Source: Aquimarina sediminis | Lineage (GTDB): Bacteria; Bacteroidota; Bacteroidia; Flavobacteriales; Flavobacteriaceae | Assembly (NCBI RefSeq): GCF_002895435.1 | Contig: NZ_POYJ01000001.1 | Location: forward strand, 558,001 to 622,000 | Length of the DNA stretch: 64,000 nt | Direction of reading: 5' to 3' | Made by a program: the position numbers and the translations under genes | In this document: one piece after another, positions 17,617 through 25,846 of the stretch | Position numbering within the stretch: the stretch's first letter is position 1 | How the letters are laid out: each line of letters begins with the position of its first letter | The notes under the pieces: model-generated | Told to the model about the DNA's origin: nothing | The model's input: only the letters and a program-made list of their open reading frames with translations | Databases searched by the model: none

Positions 17617-20600
17617 TTAGAAAATATAGCGTAAACCAAACTGCATCTGCCATCTAGATAATAAACTAGCATCAGATCCAAAAGTTTTTCTTAGGCTTGG
17701 ATCAAAAGTATAGATAGGTACATTCGTATTTGGATCAACAGATACTGATAAAGGGTTAAGCGTATTTGGTTGTGATACAACACCCCAATCCGAATTTAAA
17801 AGATTTCCAAAGTTTAGGATATCTATACTAAATTGTACAGTTTGCTTTTTATCATTGATATTAAAATTATAGTCTTGTAGCAATTTTACATCCCACTTAC
17901 TTCGCCACGGTGCCAGTGCTCCGTATCTTTCTGATAGTTTTCCTCTATTTTCACTTAAATATTCATCTTGTTGGATGTACGCTTCTAATGCTTCTGCCTG
18001 ACCTGCTCCTGTAAATTGCATTTGTTGCACTTCTGCAGCTGTAGGAATGTATATTAAATCATTGTTTTGAAGGGAACTATCATTATTTATGTTTCCTGCA
18101 TACGTATAATTAAATCTTCCTCCTTGGGCATATTCAAAAAACGTAGAAATTGTTGTACTCCATTTTTGGTTCTTCCCATAAATGAATTGTTTAGACCCGA
18201 CACCTATGAATCGATGAGTATCTCCATATTTAGAATGCGCCAAGACATCATCGTTGGCATTACCCGATACTGGATTAAAATCAAATGCATCTCCTGTAAT
18301 CTCAGCTTCTATCGAATTTACATCTTTGGCATTGAGGTAACTATATGCAAGACTAGCATATATTCCGTTATTGAATGTTTTTTGTGCTTTTAATGAAGCA
18401 TTCCATATTCTCCCTTTATCAGAATTAATAAATACGTATCCATTATTTCCTTTATCCGCATCGCTATACACCGGACGATTATCTCCTGGGGCATTTAATG
18501 TCCCAGAAGGGTTTCTTAGTCCCCAATTTTGAACATGGGGAGCATTAATATCTTTTGTATAAGCGATATCTGCGGTAAATGTCAATCCTCCTTTTATTTT
18601 ATGATCAATACCTATATTAGTTCTCCATACTTGAGGAAATTTAAAATCTGGACTTACGGTTTGATAAAAGAAAGAATCAATTCCTTGTACTTGATTCCCA
18701 ATCCATACAAAAGGAAAACGCCCAGTAAACACACCTGTTCCTCCTCTTACTTGTGTTTTTGATTCTCCATTTATATTCCAGTTAAACCCTAATCTTGGTG
18801 AGACTAAAAAATCATCATTTGGTAACTCTTCAGAATCTATTCTTACTTCTTGCCCTGTTTGTGGGTTGAAATAAGAAATAGTAGGATCATAAGTTCCTTT
18901 TCGCTCAATATTTTCTCTAATCTTATCCTTTGTATCAAAAAACAATGGTTTATCAAAACGTACACCATAGGTTAATTTAAAATCGTCAGAAATGTTCCAT
19001 TCATCTTGTAGATAGAATGCCAGTTGCCCTACATTAGTTTCTGCCAACGACCATCCTCCAGGTGTACCTGTTCCTAATTGATTACTTGTTGTAAATGCAT
19101 TTTGTGCAAATTGTAGGTTTCCGGCTATACCTCCATTTGGATCGGCTGCATCAGCCAAAAAATCTGCAACGCTAGCATAAGGTCTAAATAACCCATAATA
19201 GTTGGCTCCTGCCCCAAAATTATCATATGCTGTTAAATTAAAAGAGTTATCAAATTCAAATTTTTCAAACGAGACCCCTGCCGTTAATGTATGATTTCCG
19301 ACAAAATAATTTAAATTATTAGTGAATTGAATTACTTTTTGGTCTACTTCATTATGAATTGAGAAAGGTTCATGTCCTGCAACAATATAATTGCTCTCTT
19401 CTCCATCCTGAATAATTATACTCGGTGCTGGTGCTGATAATGGATTTCTAAAATCATCAAAATGTGAATATCCTATCTGAAGTTTGTTTGTTATTACATC
19501 AGAAATAGTAGAGTTTAATTCTAATTGAAAAGATTGTAATCTGTTATTAATTTCATATCCAGAATTTTCAAATTGTAATGTGGCAAAACTTGGACCTCTT
19601 GCTCCAATTGCTGTTGGGTGAGCAGGTAACTCTTTTGAAGCTCTTAAGAAATTGTAGATAAATGCTAATCTATTTTTAGAATTAATATTCCAATCCAACT
19701 TTAAAATTCCTTTAATAGATTCTGCTCCAAAAGTGAATCCATCATAAGCCCCAGTATTATAGCCAAGTGCACCCAAGGCTTGTTGTACAGCTATTAAATC
19801 ACTTTCTAACACTCTAGATTCATTGATTGCTCCAGAGCCAGTATTAGGAATAAATCCATTGGTTCCCAGATCTTCTCTTTGATCACTTTCGAGGTTAGCA
19901 AAAAAGAATAGTTTATTTTTTACAATTGGACCTCCTAGACTAATTCCATATTGATACTGACTCAAGTCTGGTCGTATAACTTTTTCTCCTTTTATCTTAT
20001 TACCTGTTAGGCTTTCATCTCTATAAAAACTATATACTGTACCATGAAATTCATTGGTTCCACTTTTTGTTACGGCATTTACAGACGCACCAGTAAATCC
20101 AGACTGTGTAACGTCATATGGAGCTGTAGATACCTGAATTTGGTCTATAGCATCCAAAGAAATTGGTTGTGCTCCACTTTGCCCCCCTGGAGTTGGTGAA
20201 TCCAAACCGAATGGGTTATTAAAGATAGCCCCATCTAATGAAAAATTATTGAATTGGTCATTTCTTCCTCCAAAAGAATTACCACTAGCTGTTGGTTCTA
20301 ATCGTGTAAAATCCTGAGCAGAACGTGAAATAGTAGGTAGTTTTTTTAATTGACTACTGGTAACACTAGTTACCGATCCTGTTCTATCACCATTAAAAGT
20401 TCCGGATCCATCGGACACTACGATCACTTCTCCTAATGTTTCTGTATCTGGACTTAATTGAACATCTAGTTCAAATGTTTTTCCTAAAGATAGAAACACA
20501 TCATTTTGCTGATAGTTATTAAATCCTAAATAAGATATTGTAATAGTATATGGTCCACCTACCCTCAAATTTAATAGGTTAAATCTTCCGTCTCCGTTAG

Positions 20601-20775
20601 TTATGCCACCATATTTTGTTCCTGTTGGAGTATGTATAACAATAACATCTGCTCCCATTAAAGCAATATTCTGATCATCAAACACCTTACCTCTAATATT
20701 TGACGTTGTTACTTGTGCTAATATTGTTCCCCCAAAGAACAATAACAAAATGGCAAAAAGAAATGTTTTTTTCAT
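17617..20775 (-). CDS. TonB-dependent outer-membrane receptor, Oar-like, for nucleoside uptake
   Basis: The 1052-residue protein has a signal peptide (FLFAILLLFFGGTILAQ), a carboxypeptidase-regulatory-like domain (NIRGKVFDDQNIALMGADV, about 27-110), a plug (about 130-240, SLDAIDQIQVSTAPYDV, VNAVTKSGTNEFHG) and a large beta-barrel ending in the aromatic motif QFGLRYIF. It resembles Oar-type receptors rather than SusC, and no SusD partner is adjacent. Position at the head of a ribokinase, deaminase, hydrolase and permease cluster suggests the cargo is nucleosides or short nucleic-acid fragments; that assignment rests on context. A LacI-type operator lies in its leader. Confidence 0.88.
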   Translation of the reverse strand: MKKTFLFAILLLFFGGTILAQVTTSNIRGKVFDDQNIALMGADVIVIHTPTGTKYGGITNGDGRFNLLNLRVGGPYTITISYLGFNNYQQNDVFLSLGKTFELDVQLSPDTETLGEVIVVSDGSGTFNGDRTGSVTSVTSSQLKKLPTISRSAQDFTRLEPTASGNSFGGRNDQFNNFSLDGAIFNNPFGLDSPTPGGQSGAQPISLDAIDQIQVSTAPYDVTQSGFTGASVNAVTKSGTNEFHGTVYSFYRDESLTGNKIKGEKVIRPDLSQYQYGISLGGPIVKNKLFFFANLESDQREDLGTNGFIPNTGSGAINESRVLESDLIAVQQALGALGYNTGAYDGFTFGAESIKGILKLDWNINSKNRLAFIYNFLRASKELPAHPTAIGARGPSFATLQFENSGYEINNRLQSFQLELNSTISDVITNKLQIGYSHFDDFRNPLSAPAPSIIIQDGEESNYIVAGHEPFSIHNEVDQKVIQFTNNLNYFVGNHTLTAGVSFEKFEFDNSFNLTAYDNFGAGANYYGLFRPYASVADFLADAADPNGGIAGNLQFAQNAFTTSNQLGTGTPGGWSLAETNVGQLAFYLQDEWNISDDFKLTYGVRFDKPLFFDTKDKIRENIERKGTYDPTISYFNPQTGQEVRIDSEELPNDDFLVSPRLGFNWNINGESKTQVRGGTGVFTGRFPFVWIGNQVQGIDSFFYQTVSPDFKFPQVWRTNIGIDHKIKGGLTFTADIAYTKDINAPHVQNWGLRNPSGTLNAPGDNRPVYSDADKGNNGYVFINSDKGRIWNASLKAQKTFNNGIYASLAYSYLNAKDVNSIEAEITGDAFDFNPVSGNANDDVLAHSKYGDTHRFIGVGSKQFIYGKNQKWSTTISTFFEYAQGGRFNYTYAGNINNDSSLQNNDLIYIPTAAEVQQMQFTGAGQAEALEAYIQQDEYLSENRGKLSERYGALAPWRSKWDVKLLQDYNFNINDKKQTVQFSIDILNFGNLLNSDWGVVSQPNTLNPLSVSVDPNTNVPIYTFDPSLRKTFGSDASLLSRWQMQFGLRYIF

Positions 20776-20841
20776 AATAGCAAAAATTAAATTAGCTTAA
20801 TACGTTAGTACAATTTGTTGTTGCTGGTTTTAAGAAAATTA

Positions 20842-20878
20842 ATAGTCTGATAACAGTTTAAAAACTGATTGAGACTAT
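20842..20878 (-). promoter_or_regulatory. Stem-loop in the TonB receptor leader
   Basis: The outer arms atagtct (20842-20848) and agactat (20872-20878) are complementary, and the inner palindrome cagttt-aa-aaactg spans 20854-20867. It lies 67 bases before the receptor ATG. It may be an RNA hairpin or a second dyad operator. Confidence 0.4.
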
Positions 20879-20916
20879 CTACATTTATTCAAAATTCATT
20901 GAGCAATATTCTTTGG

Positions 20917-20931
20917 AGCATTCATAATGCT
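20917..20931. promoter_or_regulatory. Small palindrome next to the LacI operator
   Basis: agcatt and aatgct pair exactly around cat. It ends two bases from the operator at 20933 and is itself enclosed by gcaata and tattgc. It may be an accessory binding site. Confidence 0.35.
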
Positions 20932-20932
20932 T

Positions 20933-20954
20933 ATTGCGCAAACGTTTGTGCAAT
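20933..20954. promoter_or_regulatory. LacI-family operator
   Basis: The 22-base dyad has arms attgcgcaaac and gtttgtgcaat, symmetric at all but one position, around a central CG (AAACGTTT core). An even-length palindrome centred on CpG is the hallmark of LacI-family operators. It lies 158 bases upstream of the receptor ATG and downstream of the best promoter candidate, where a bound repressor would block transcription. The full-length LacI gene next door is the obvious partner; the truncated LacI protein at 11901-12311, which keeps its DNA-binding domain, could compete. Confidence 0.65.
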
Positions 20955-21010
20955 TTAATTATTTTTTTTTAGTATCCAAATTCTTCAAAACATCAGATCA
21001 AACAAAAAAT

Positions 21011-21042
21011 CAAAAATAAACTTAGAAAAAAACAAATAACAA
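21011..21042 (-). promoter_or_regulatory. Candidate promoter of the nucleoside operon
   Basis: On the minus strand TTG (complement of 21040-21042), 21 bases, then TATTTTTG (complement of 21011-21018) fits the -33/-7 consensus. The implied leader is about 230 bases long and contains the operator. Because the region is very AT-rich, a chance match is possible. Confidence 0.45.
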
Positions 21043-21274
21043 CCTGAAAACAAACATCTTACTAAAATTTTTCCAAACATAGTATTTCTTCAAAAATTTA
21101 ACATAAAACTAAAAATTAACTTATTAAATTAACAAAATACCGCATAATTCTAAAACCAAGTTTTGTTTTCGTTTAAATATCACATGTCCAACAATTGAAT
21201 AAAAACAAAGGTGCATTTGAGCCCTTTTACAAAGCATATTGAGTAAATTAAAGACCAAGAAATGTAAGCTTCTT

Positions 21275-22309
21275 TTATGCTTCTTTTAACTCCTTTACAG
21301 AATCCCTTTTTATCAAATATGTCGGTGTCAAAATATAGTTATTATTAGCAACTGTTTTGTTTATCTGATTAAATAGTAGTTCTATGGCCTTATCCCCTAT
21401 TTTTTCGTCGACATGAGATACTGTCGATATAGGGGTGTATAACAACTCAGAATAGTTGTTTTCATCAAATGATATCAATGAGATATCTTCTGGAATTCGA
21501 ATATTTTTTTCTTTTAGTGCCTTTAAGATACCTAGGGTTATTTGGTTTCCTGTAGAAAAAATTGCGGTTATTTTGGTTTTATGCAATTGTGATATAATTT
21601 TCTTTGCTTGGTCATATCCATTTTGAAATCCAAAATCATGTCCCAAAATAAAATCTTCTCTGTAAGGTAAATTATTGTCTTCTAATGCTTTTTTATACCC
21701 TTTTACCCTTTGCGTATTTTGAGAAGTACCGGTTAATCCTTGGATACAAGCAATATTGCTGTGCCCTTTTTTGATCAAATATTCATTTGCTTCATATGCT
21801 CCTTCCAAATCATTGGTAGATACATACGGTATATCAATTCCATCAAAAAATCTATCCACAAAAACCAAAGGCATCCCATTTTTATATGATTTTTGCAAAT
21901 GCTCATATTCTAAGCCTATAGGAACAATTATGACCCCATCTACATGCCAATTTTCCATCAATTCTAGAGATTCCTTTTCTATATTGATATCACCATTAGT
22001 ATTGCATAAAAAGACGTTATACTTTTTCTTTCTTGATTCTTCTTCAATTTTCATTGCTATCTTAGAGAACCATGGATTAGAAATATCAGGTATGATAAGT
22101 CCAATTGTAAATGTTTTTTGCAACCGAAGACTTTTTGCGATCTTATTAGGTGTGTAATTTAGTTCTTCTGCAGTTTTCAGTATCGCATCTCTGGTCTTAG
22201 TACTTATCCTATATTTTTTTCCTACTCCATTCATTACTCGCGAAACAGTAGAAACTGATACTCCCAAAGCATCAGCAATTGATTGAATGGTTACTTTATT
22301 CTTTGGCAT
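21275..22309 (-). CDS. LacI family transcriptional regulator
   Basis: A full-length 344-residue regulator. The helix-turn-helix TIQSIADALGVSVSTVSRVM (residues 8-27) and hinge helix (NYTPNKIAKSLR) are followed by a type I periplasmic-binding-protein-like effector domain (TIGLIIPDISNPWFSKI, DGVIIVPIG, STNDLEGAYEANEYLI, ISLISFDEN). It lies immediately upstream of the nucleoside receptor, whose leader has a matching operator, so it probably represses the operon. The inducer is likely a nucleoside, base or ribose; the pocket cannot be read reliably. A -7 box lies at 22353-22360. Confidence 0.93.
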   Translation of the reverse strand: MPKNKVTIQSIADALGVSVSTVSRVMNGVGKKYRISTKTRDAILKTAEELNYTPNKIAKSLRLQKTFTIGLIIPDISNPWFSKIAMKIEEESRKKKYNVFLCNTNGDINIEKESLELMENWHVDGVIIVPIGLEYEHLQKSYKNGMPLVFVDRFFDGIDIPYVSTNDLEGAYEANEYLIKKGHSNIACIQGLTGTSQNTQRVKGYKKALEDNNLPYREDFILGHDFGFQNGYDQAKKIISQLHKTKITAIFSTGNQITLGILKALKEKNIRIPEDISLISFDENNYSELLYTPISTVSHVDEKIGDKAIELLFNQINKTVANNNYILTPTYLIKRDSVKELKEA

Positions 22310-22352
22310 TATTCTTCTCCCCTAATGAATATTAAAATTTTGTATTGACAAA

Positions 22353-22360
22353 CAAAGGTA
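22353..22360 (-). promoter_or_regulatory. Candidate -7 element for the lacI gene
   Basis: Reads TACCTTTG on the minus strand, an exact TAnnTTTG match 44 bases before the ATG at 22309. No TTG occurs at the usual -33 distance. Confidence 0.4.
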
Positions 22361-22491
22361 TTATAGCTCAGAGATTATCCTACTAATTTGTCTTCTCCTT
22401 GTTCTGTATAAATATATAACTATTTTCTTTTGTATTAAATACTATGCGATACTCACTATTGCTAATGAATATCTGATTGATTTATTAACAA

Positions 22492-22521
22492 AAAAAATCC
22501 ATGATGTATCATGGATTTTTT
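22492..22521. terminator. Bidirectional intrinsic terminator after sucD
   Basis: aaaaaatccatgat (22492-22505) and atcatggatttttt (22508-22521) pair perfectly around a two-base loop, with A and T runs on either side. It lies 41 bases past the sucD stop. Confidence 0.75.
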
Positions 22522-22561
22522 GTCTTAAGGAATATTTACCTGTAATGTTTCTTACTGATAC

Positions 22562-23455
22562 CTATCCTGAATGTTTTCCTTCTAGCTTTAGTACTTCTGC
22601 TACTTTTTTACCTATTTCTGCAGGAGAGTCTACAACATGAATTCCACACTCTCTCATAATAGCTTTTTTAGCTTCAGCTGTATCTTCACTACCACCAACA
22701 ATCGCTCCTGCATGCCCCATTGTACGACCTGCTGGTGCAGTCTCACCTGCAATAAAACCAACAATTGGCTTAGTGGTTCCACTTTCTTTTACCCATCTTG
22801 CAGCATCAGCTTCTAACTGACCTCCAATTTCACCAATCATTACCACACATAAGGTTTCTGGATCGTTCACTAATAATTCTACAGCCTCTTTTGTTGTAGT
22901 CCCTATAATAGGATCTCCTCCTATTCCTATTGCAGTAGTAACACCTAACCCCTGCTTAACCACCTGATCAGCAGCCTCATATGTTAACGTTCCTGACTTA
23001 GATACAATACCAACATTTCCTTTTTCAAATACAAATCCTGGCATGATCCCAACTTTTGCTTCTCCTGGGGTAATTACTCCTGGGCAGTTTGGACCAATAA
23101 GTCTACAGTCTTTATCACTGATATAATTTGATGCTGTAATCATATCCGCAACTGGTATACCTTCTGTGATAGTAATAATCACTTTTATTCCTGCATCCGC
23201 AGCTTCCATAATTGCATCTGCAGCAAATGCTGGTGGTACAAAAATAATTGTTGTATCTGCTTTTACCTCTCTTACTGCATCTTCAACAGTATTAAAAACA
23301 GGTTTATCTAAGTGAGTTTGCCCTCCTTTACCTGGGGTAACACCACCAACAATGTTTGTACCATATTCTATCATCTGACCCGCATGAAAAGTTCCTTCAC
23401 TACCGGTAAAACCTTGTACAATAATTTTTGAATCTTTATTAACTAAAACACTCAT
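22562..23455 (-). CDS. sucD: Succinyl-CoA synthetase alpha subunit
   Basis: The 297-residue protein has the CoA-binding fold (KIIVQGFTGSEGTFHAGQMI, GGVTPGKGGQTH), the CoA ligase domain and the phosphohistidine loop GHAGAIVGG near residue 250. With SucC it makes succinyl-CoA or ATP in the TCA cycle. No sucC is adjacent, which is common in Flavobacteriaceae. It is transcribed as a single gene between a promoter-like box at 23490-23497 and the terminator at 22492-22521. Confidence 0.96.
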   Translation of the reverse strand: MSVLVNKDSKIIVQGFTGSEGTFHAGQMIEYGTNIVGGVTPGKGGQTHLDKPVFNTVEDAVREVKADTTIIFVPPAFAADAIMEAADAGIKVIITITEGIPVADMITASNYISDKDCRLIGPNCPGVITPGEAKVGIMPGFVFEKGNVGIVSKSGTLTYEAADQVVKQGLGVTTAIGIGGDPIIGTTTKEAVELLVNDPETLCVVMIGEIGGQLEADAARWVKESGTTKPIVGFIAGETAPAGRTMGHAGAIVGGSEDTAEAKKAIMRECGIHVVDSPAEIGKKVAEVLKLEGKHSG

Positions 23456-23489
23456 TGCGTTATGATTTTTTATTTTTTTTTAAGAGCCT

Positions 23490-23497
23490 CAAAAGTA
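23490..23497 (-). promoter_or_regulatory. Candidate -7 element for sucD
   Basis: Reads TACTTTTG on the minus strand, 35 bases before the sucD ATG. It forms one arm of a small inverted repeat, caaaag-tacg-cttttg. No -33 TTG is in register. Confidence 0.35.
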
Positions 23498-23517
23498 CGC
23501 TTTTGAACACTATAGTT

Positions 23518-23556
23518 AAAATGAAAAATAAGAAAATATTTTTTATTTTTCATTTT
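23518..23556. repeat. AT-rich 14-base-pair stem-loop upstream of sucD
   Basis: The arms 23518-23531 and 23543-23556 are exact reverse complements around an 11-base loop, itself partly palindromic. Complementary agagcct (23483-23489) and aggctct (23568-23574) flank it. It lies between the NTF2-like gene and sucD and may end the upstream operon. Confidence 0.5.
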
Positions 23557-23613
23557 CTTGCCTTAACAGGCTCTAAGAATAATTAAGAAGCCTAAGAAAT
23601 CAGTATAATTTAA

Positions 23614-24021
23614 TTATTTTGAAATAAATGACATCATATTTTCTGGCGTATTATCTCCTTGCTGACTTATCTGATATCCTTTATATAATTTATCGTCTTT
23701 AAGTTCCCAAATGGTGATAAAATGAGCTACAGCCTCTTCTTTATCGGGAGCTTCTATTGTTTTGACAAAATAAGTATGCCGAATAGTAACTGTATCTCCT
23801 TCTGCGATAAGGTGACTTATTTCACATCTTAATGCTTCAAAAGAGAAAGACATTTCTGTAAACATCTTCTTTATACTGTCAAAATCTTTTTTAGTAAAAC
23901 CAAAGCTACTATTCCAGTACAATTCGATTTCAGGATGTAAATACCTAGAAAAAGCTTCAGTATTGTGTATAAGATCAGTTTCATAAAAGGATCTTACAAT
24001 ATCCTTAACCACTTTACTCAT
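23614..24021 (-). CDS. NTF2/SnoaL-like protein of unknown function
   Basis: This 135-residue protein has the single cone-fold look of the NTF2-like superfamily: an N-terminal helix pair (VVKDIVRSFYETDL), YLHPEIELYWN, then GDTVTIRHTYFVKT and HFITIWELKDDKLYKGYQISQQ. Such proteins bind or isomerise small molecules, and no catalytic residues are obvious. It overlaps the LpxD paralogue upstream by 8 bases, so the two are translationally coupled and may act together. Confidence 0.8.
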   Translation of the reverse strand: MSKVVKDIVRSFYETDLIHNTEAFSRYLHPEIELYWNSSFGFTKKDFDSIKKMFTEMSFSFEALRCEISHLIAEGDTVTIRHTYFVKTIEAPDKEEAVAHFITIWELKDDKLYKGYQISQQGDNTPENMMSFISK

Positions 24022-24952
24022 TCTTATTTAATTTATCTATTAAATCAGGGATCTGTCTTATGGCAGCAATCTCTTTATATTTTTTTCTAAAATCATCTGC
24101 TGGTGTACCAAAATAACTTTTATTTGCTTCTAAAGATTTACTAACTCCAGATTGTGCAGAGATTACAGCTTTTGTACCGATAGTTATGGCACTGGTAATT
24201 CCCACTTGTCCCCAGATTGTTACTTCATCTTCAATAACTACACAACCAGCTATACCAACTTGCGAAGCAATCAAACATTTTTTTCCAATAGAAGTATCAT
24301 GACCTACATGAACCTGGTTATCAATTTTAGTTCCTTCTTTAATGGTAGTATCTCCTGTAACTCCTTTATCAATAGTACAAGAAGCTCCTAAATCAACATT
24401 ATCTTCTATAACAACTCTACCTCCAGAAATTAGTTTATCAAATCCTTCGGGTCTTTTCTTATAGTAAAAAGCATCACTACCTAAAATGGTTCCTGAATGT
24501 ATCGTAACATTATCACCAATTATTGTATTGTCATAAATGTTTACATTGGCATGAATTCTGCAATTATCGCCAATAACTACATTATTTCCAATAAAGCTAC
24601 CAGGTTGGATAATCGAATTTTTCCCTATTTTAGCTGTATCAGATATTAAAGAACTAGCTTTTTTAAACGGTTTAAAATATGTTGTTAGTTTATTAAAATC
24701 TCTAAAAGGGTCATCCGATATTAATAATGCTTTTCCTTCTGGACAATCTACACTTTTATTAATCAAAATTATGGTAGCGGCACTCTGTAAAGCTTTGTCA
24801 TAATATTTAGGATGATCCACAAAAACAATATCCCCTGGAGAAACCACATGAATTTCGTTCATTCCAAAAACGGGAAAATCGGGATCACCTACAAATTCTG
24901 AAGAAATAATTGTTGCTATTTGCTGTAGTGTATGCGCTTGAGGAAATTTCAT
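24014..24952 (-). CDS. LpxD paralogue, left-handed beta-helix acyltransferase
   Basis: The 312-residue protein has an N-terminal LpxD-like domain (LQQIATIISSEFVGDPDFPV, SPGDIVFVDHPKYY) and hexapeptide repeats from about residue 105 to 275 (IGKNSIIQPGSFIGNNVVIG, VGIAGCVVIEDEVTIWG). The region equivalent to the catalytic His of LpxD is VGHDTSIG, so His is kept. A second, more canonical LpxD is encoded at 28039-29067. This copy is shorter at the C-terminus and divergent in the substrate-facing loops. It may acylate another UDP-amino sugar or add a different chain; that is inference. Confidence 0.85.
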   Translation of the reverse strand: MKFPQAHTLQQIATIISSEFVGDPDFPVFGMNEIHVVSPGDIVFVDHPKYYDKALQSAATIILINKSVDCPEGKALLISDDPFRDFNKLTTYFKPFKKASSLISDTAKIGKNSIIQPGSFIGNNVVIGDNCRIHANVNIYDNTIIGDNVTIHSGTILGSDAFYYKKRPEGFDKLISGGRVVIEDNVDLGASCTIDKGVTGDTTIKEGTKIDNQVHVGHDTSIGKKCLIASQVGIAGCVVIEDEVTIWGQVGITSAITIGTKAVISAQSGVSKSLEANKSYFGTPADDFRKKYKEIAAIRQIPDLIDKLNKNE

Positions 24953-24977
24953 TAATTATTTCATTTTTTTAATATAT

Positions 24978-25150
24978 CTAATACTCATCAGGGTATAAAC
25001 AATGACCTCCAATACATACAAATGGCGCCCATTTACATTCTCCTGTCTCTATGCAATCATCTCCGTGACCTGGTCGATACCCCCATTTAAAGTTTTCTGA
25101 GAATTTTTGGTTAAAATTTTAACGCCGTCTAAATTTAACAAAATTTTCAT
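24978..25150 (-). pseudogene. Frameshifted double-glycine leader peptide with Cys-rich core
   Basis: From the ATG at 25150 the frame reads a leader MKILLNLDGVKILTKNSQKT, then LNGG, the type of short flavobacterial double-glycine leader found on small exported peptides. In that frame it stops at 25049 after 33 codons. Moving back one base in the run of five G (25080-25084, minus strand) continues to a stop at 24978 with a core GYRPGHGDDCIETGECKWAP followed by FVCIGGHCLYPDEY. That core has four cysteines spaced CX5CX6CX4C. The full product would be 57 residues. The run may be a true mutation, a homopolymer sequencing error, slippage-based phase variation or programmed frameshifting. No transporter or modifying enzyme is adjacent. 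Confidence 0.7.
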
Positions 25151-25240
25151 ACTAAAAAGGTTTTAAGAATTAACAATCCCAAATTACTTTAAAGACACTT
25201 AGGACATATGTCTGAAAACTTTGTCACAAAAAATAAGCCA

Positions 25241-25807
25241 TTATTCTTTGATTCTTTCTTTGTACGTTCCTTTTTCTGTTTCTACCTTAATTTTATCTCC
25301 TTCGTTTATAAAAAGAGGAACCATAACTTCGGCACCTGTTTCTACAGTAGCAGGTTTAGTTGCATTAGTTGCTGTATTTCCTTTAACACCAGGTTCTGTT
25401 GCTGTTACTTCTAGTACTACACTTGCTGGCATTTCTACAGAAAGCGGCATTTGGTCTTCAGAATTGATAATTACAGTTACTACTTCTCCTTCTTTTAATA
25501 ATCCAGGAGCGTCCAAGCTAGACTTTTCTAATGTAATTTGGTTATAATCTTCGGTATTCATAAAATGAAAGGTATCTCCCTCTGCATACAAATATTGAAA
25601 CTTATGTGTTTCAACACGTACATCATCTATTTTATGTCCGGCAGAAAATGTATTATCAATTACTTTTCCTGTGGTTACGCTTTTTAACTTTGTACGTACA
25701 AAAGCAGGTCCTTTACCAGGTTTTACGTGTAAAAATTCAATAATTTTATAAATGTCATGATTGTATCTAATACACAATCCATTTCTGATATCACTAGTAC
25801 TTGCCAT
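25241..25807 (-). CDS. efp: Translation elongation factor P
   Basis: The 188-residue protein has the three EF-P domains: KOW-like N-terminus with KPGKGPAFVRTKLKS, whose Lys32 is the residue at the tRNA-facing tip, the central OB domain (FQYLYAEGDTFHFMNTEDYNQ) and the C-terminal OB domain (VTATEPGVKGNTATNATKPA, VPLFINEGDKIKVETEKG). EF-P relieves ribosome stalling at polyproline. It follows lpxA by 39 bases, an arrangement common in Bacteroidota, and belongs to the lipid A run. Confidence 0.97.
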   Translation of the reverse strand: MASTSDIRNGLCIRYNHDIYKIIEFLHVKPGKGPAFVRTKLKSVTTGKVIDNTFSAGHKIDDVRVETHKFQYLYAEGDTFHFMNTEDYNQITLEKSSLDAPGLLKEGEVVTVIINSEDQMPLSVEMPASVVLEVTATEPGVKGNTATNATKPATVETGAEVMVPLFINEGDKIKVETEKGTYKERIKE

Positions 25808-25846
25808 TATTCTTTAATTTCTTTGATTATTATCTCTTCGAATTAT

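Larger units (their letters stand above)
20776..21274 (-). other. 499-base regulatory leader of the nucleoside locus
   Basis: This long AT-rich spacer separates the LacI regulator from the TonB receptor. I found no gene on either strand. It holds, in the direction of transcription, a promoter candidate (21011-21042), a LacI-type operator (20933-20954), an adjoining small palindrome (20917-20931) and a stem-loop (20842-20878), and so looks like the control region of the whole operon. Confidence 0.6.

Noticed and set aside
22562..23455. sucD without sucC as a sign of a broken operon
   Set aside because: The two subunit genes are commonly unlinked in Flavobacteriaceae, and sucD has intact motifs, its own promoter box and terminator.
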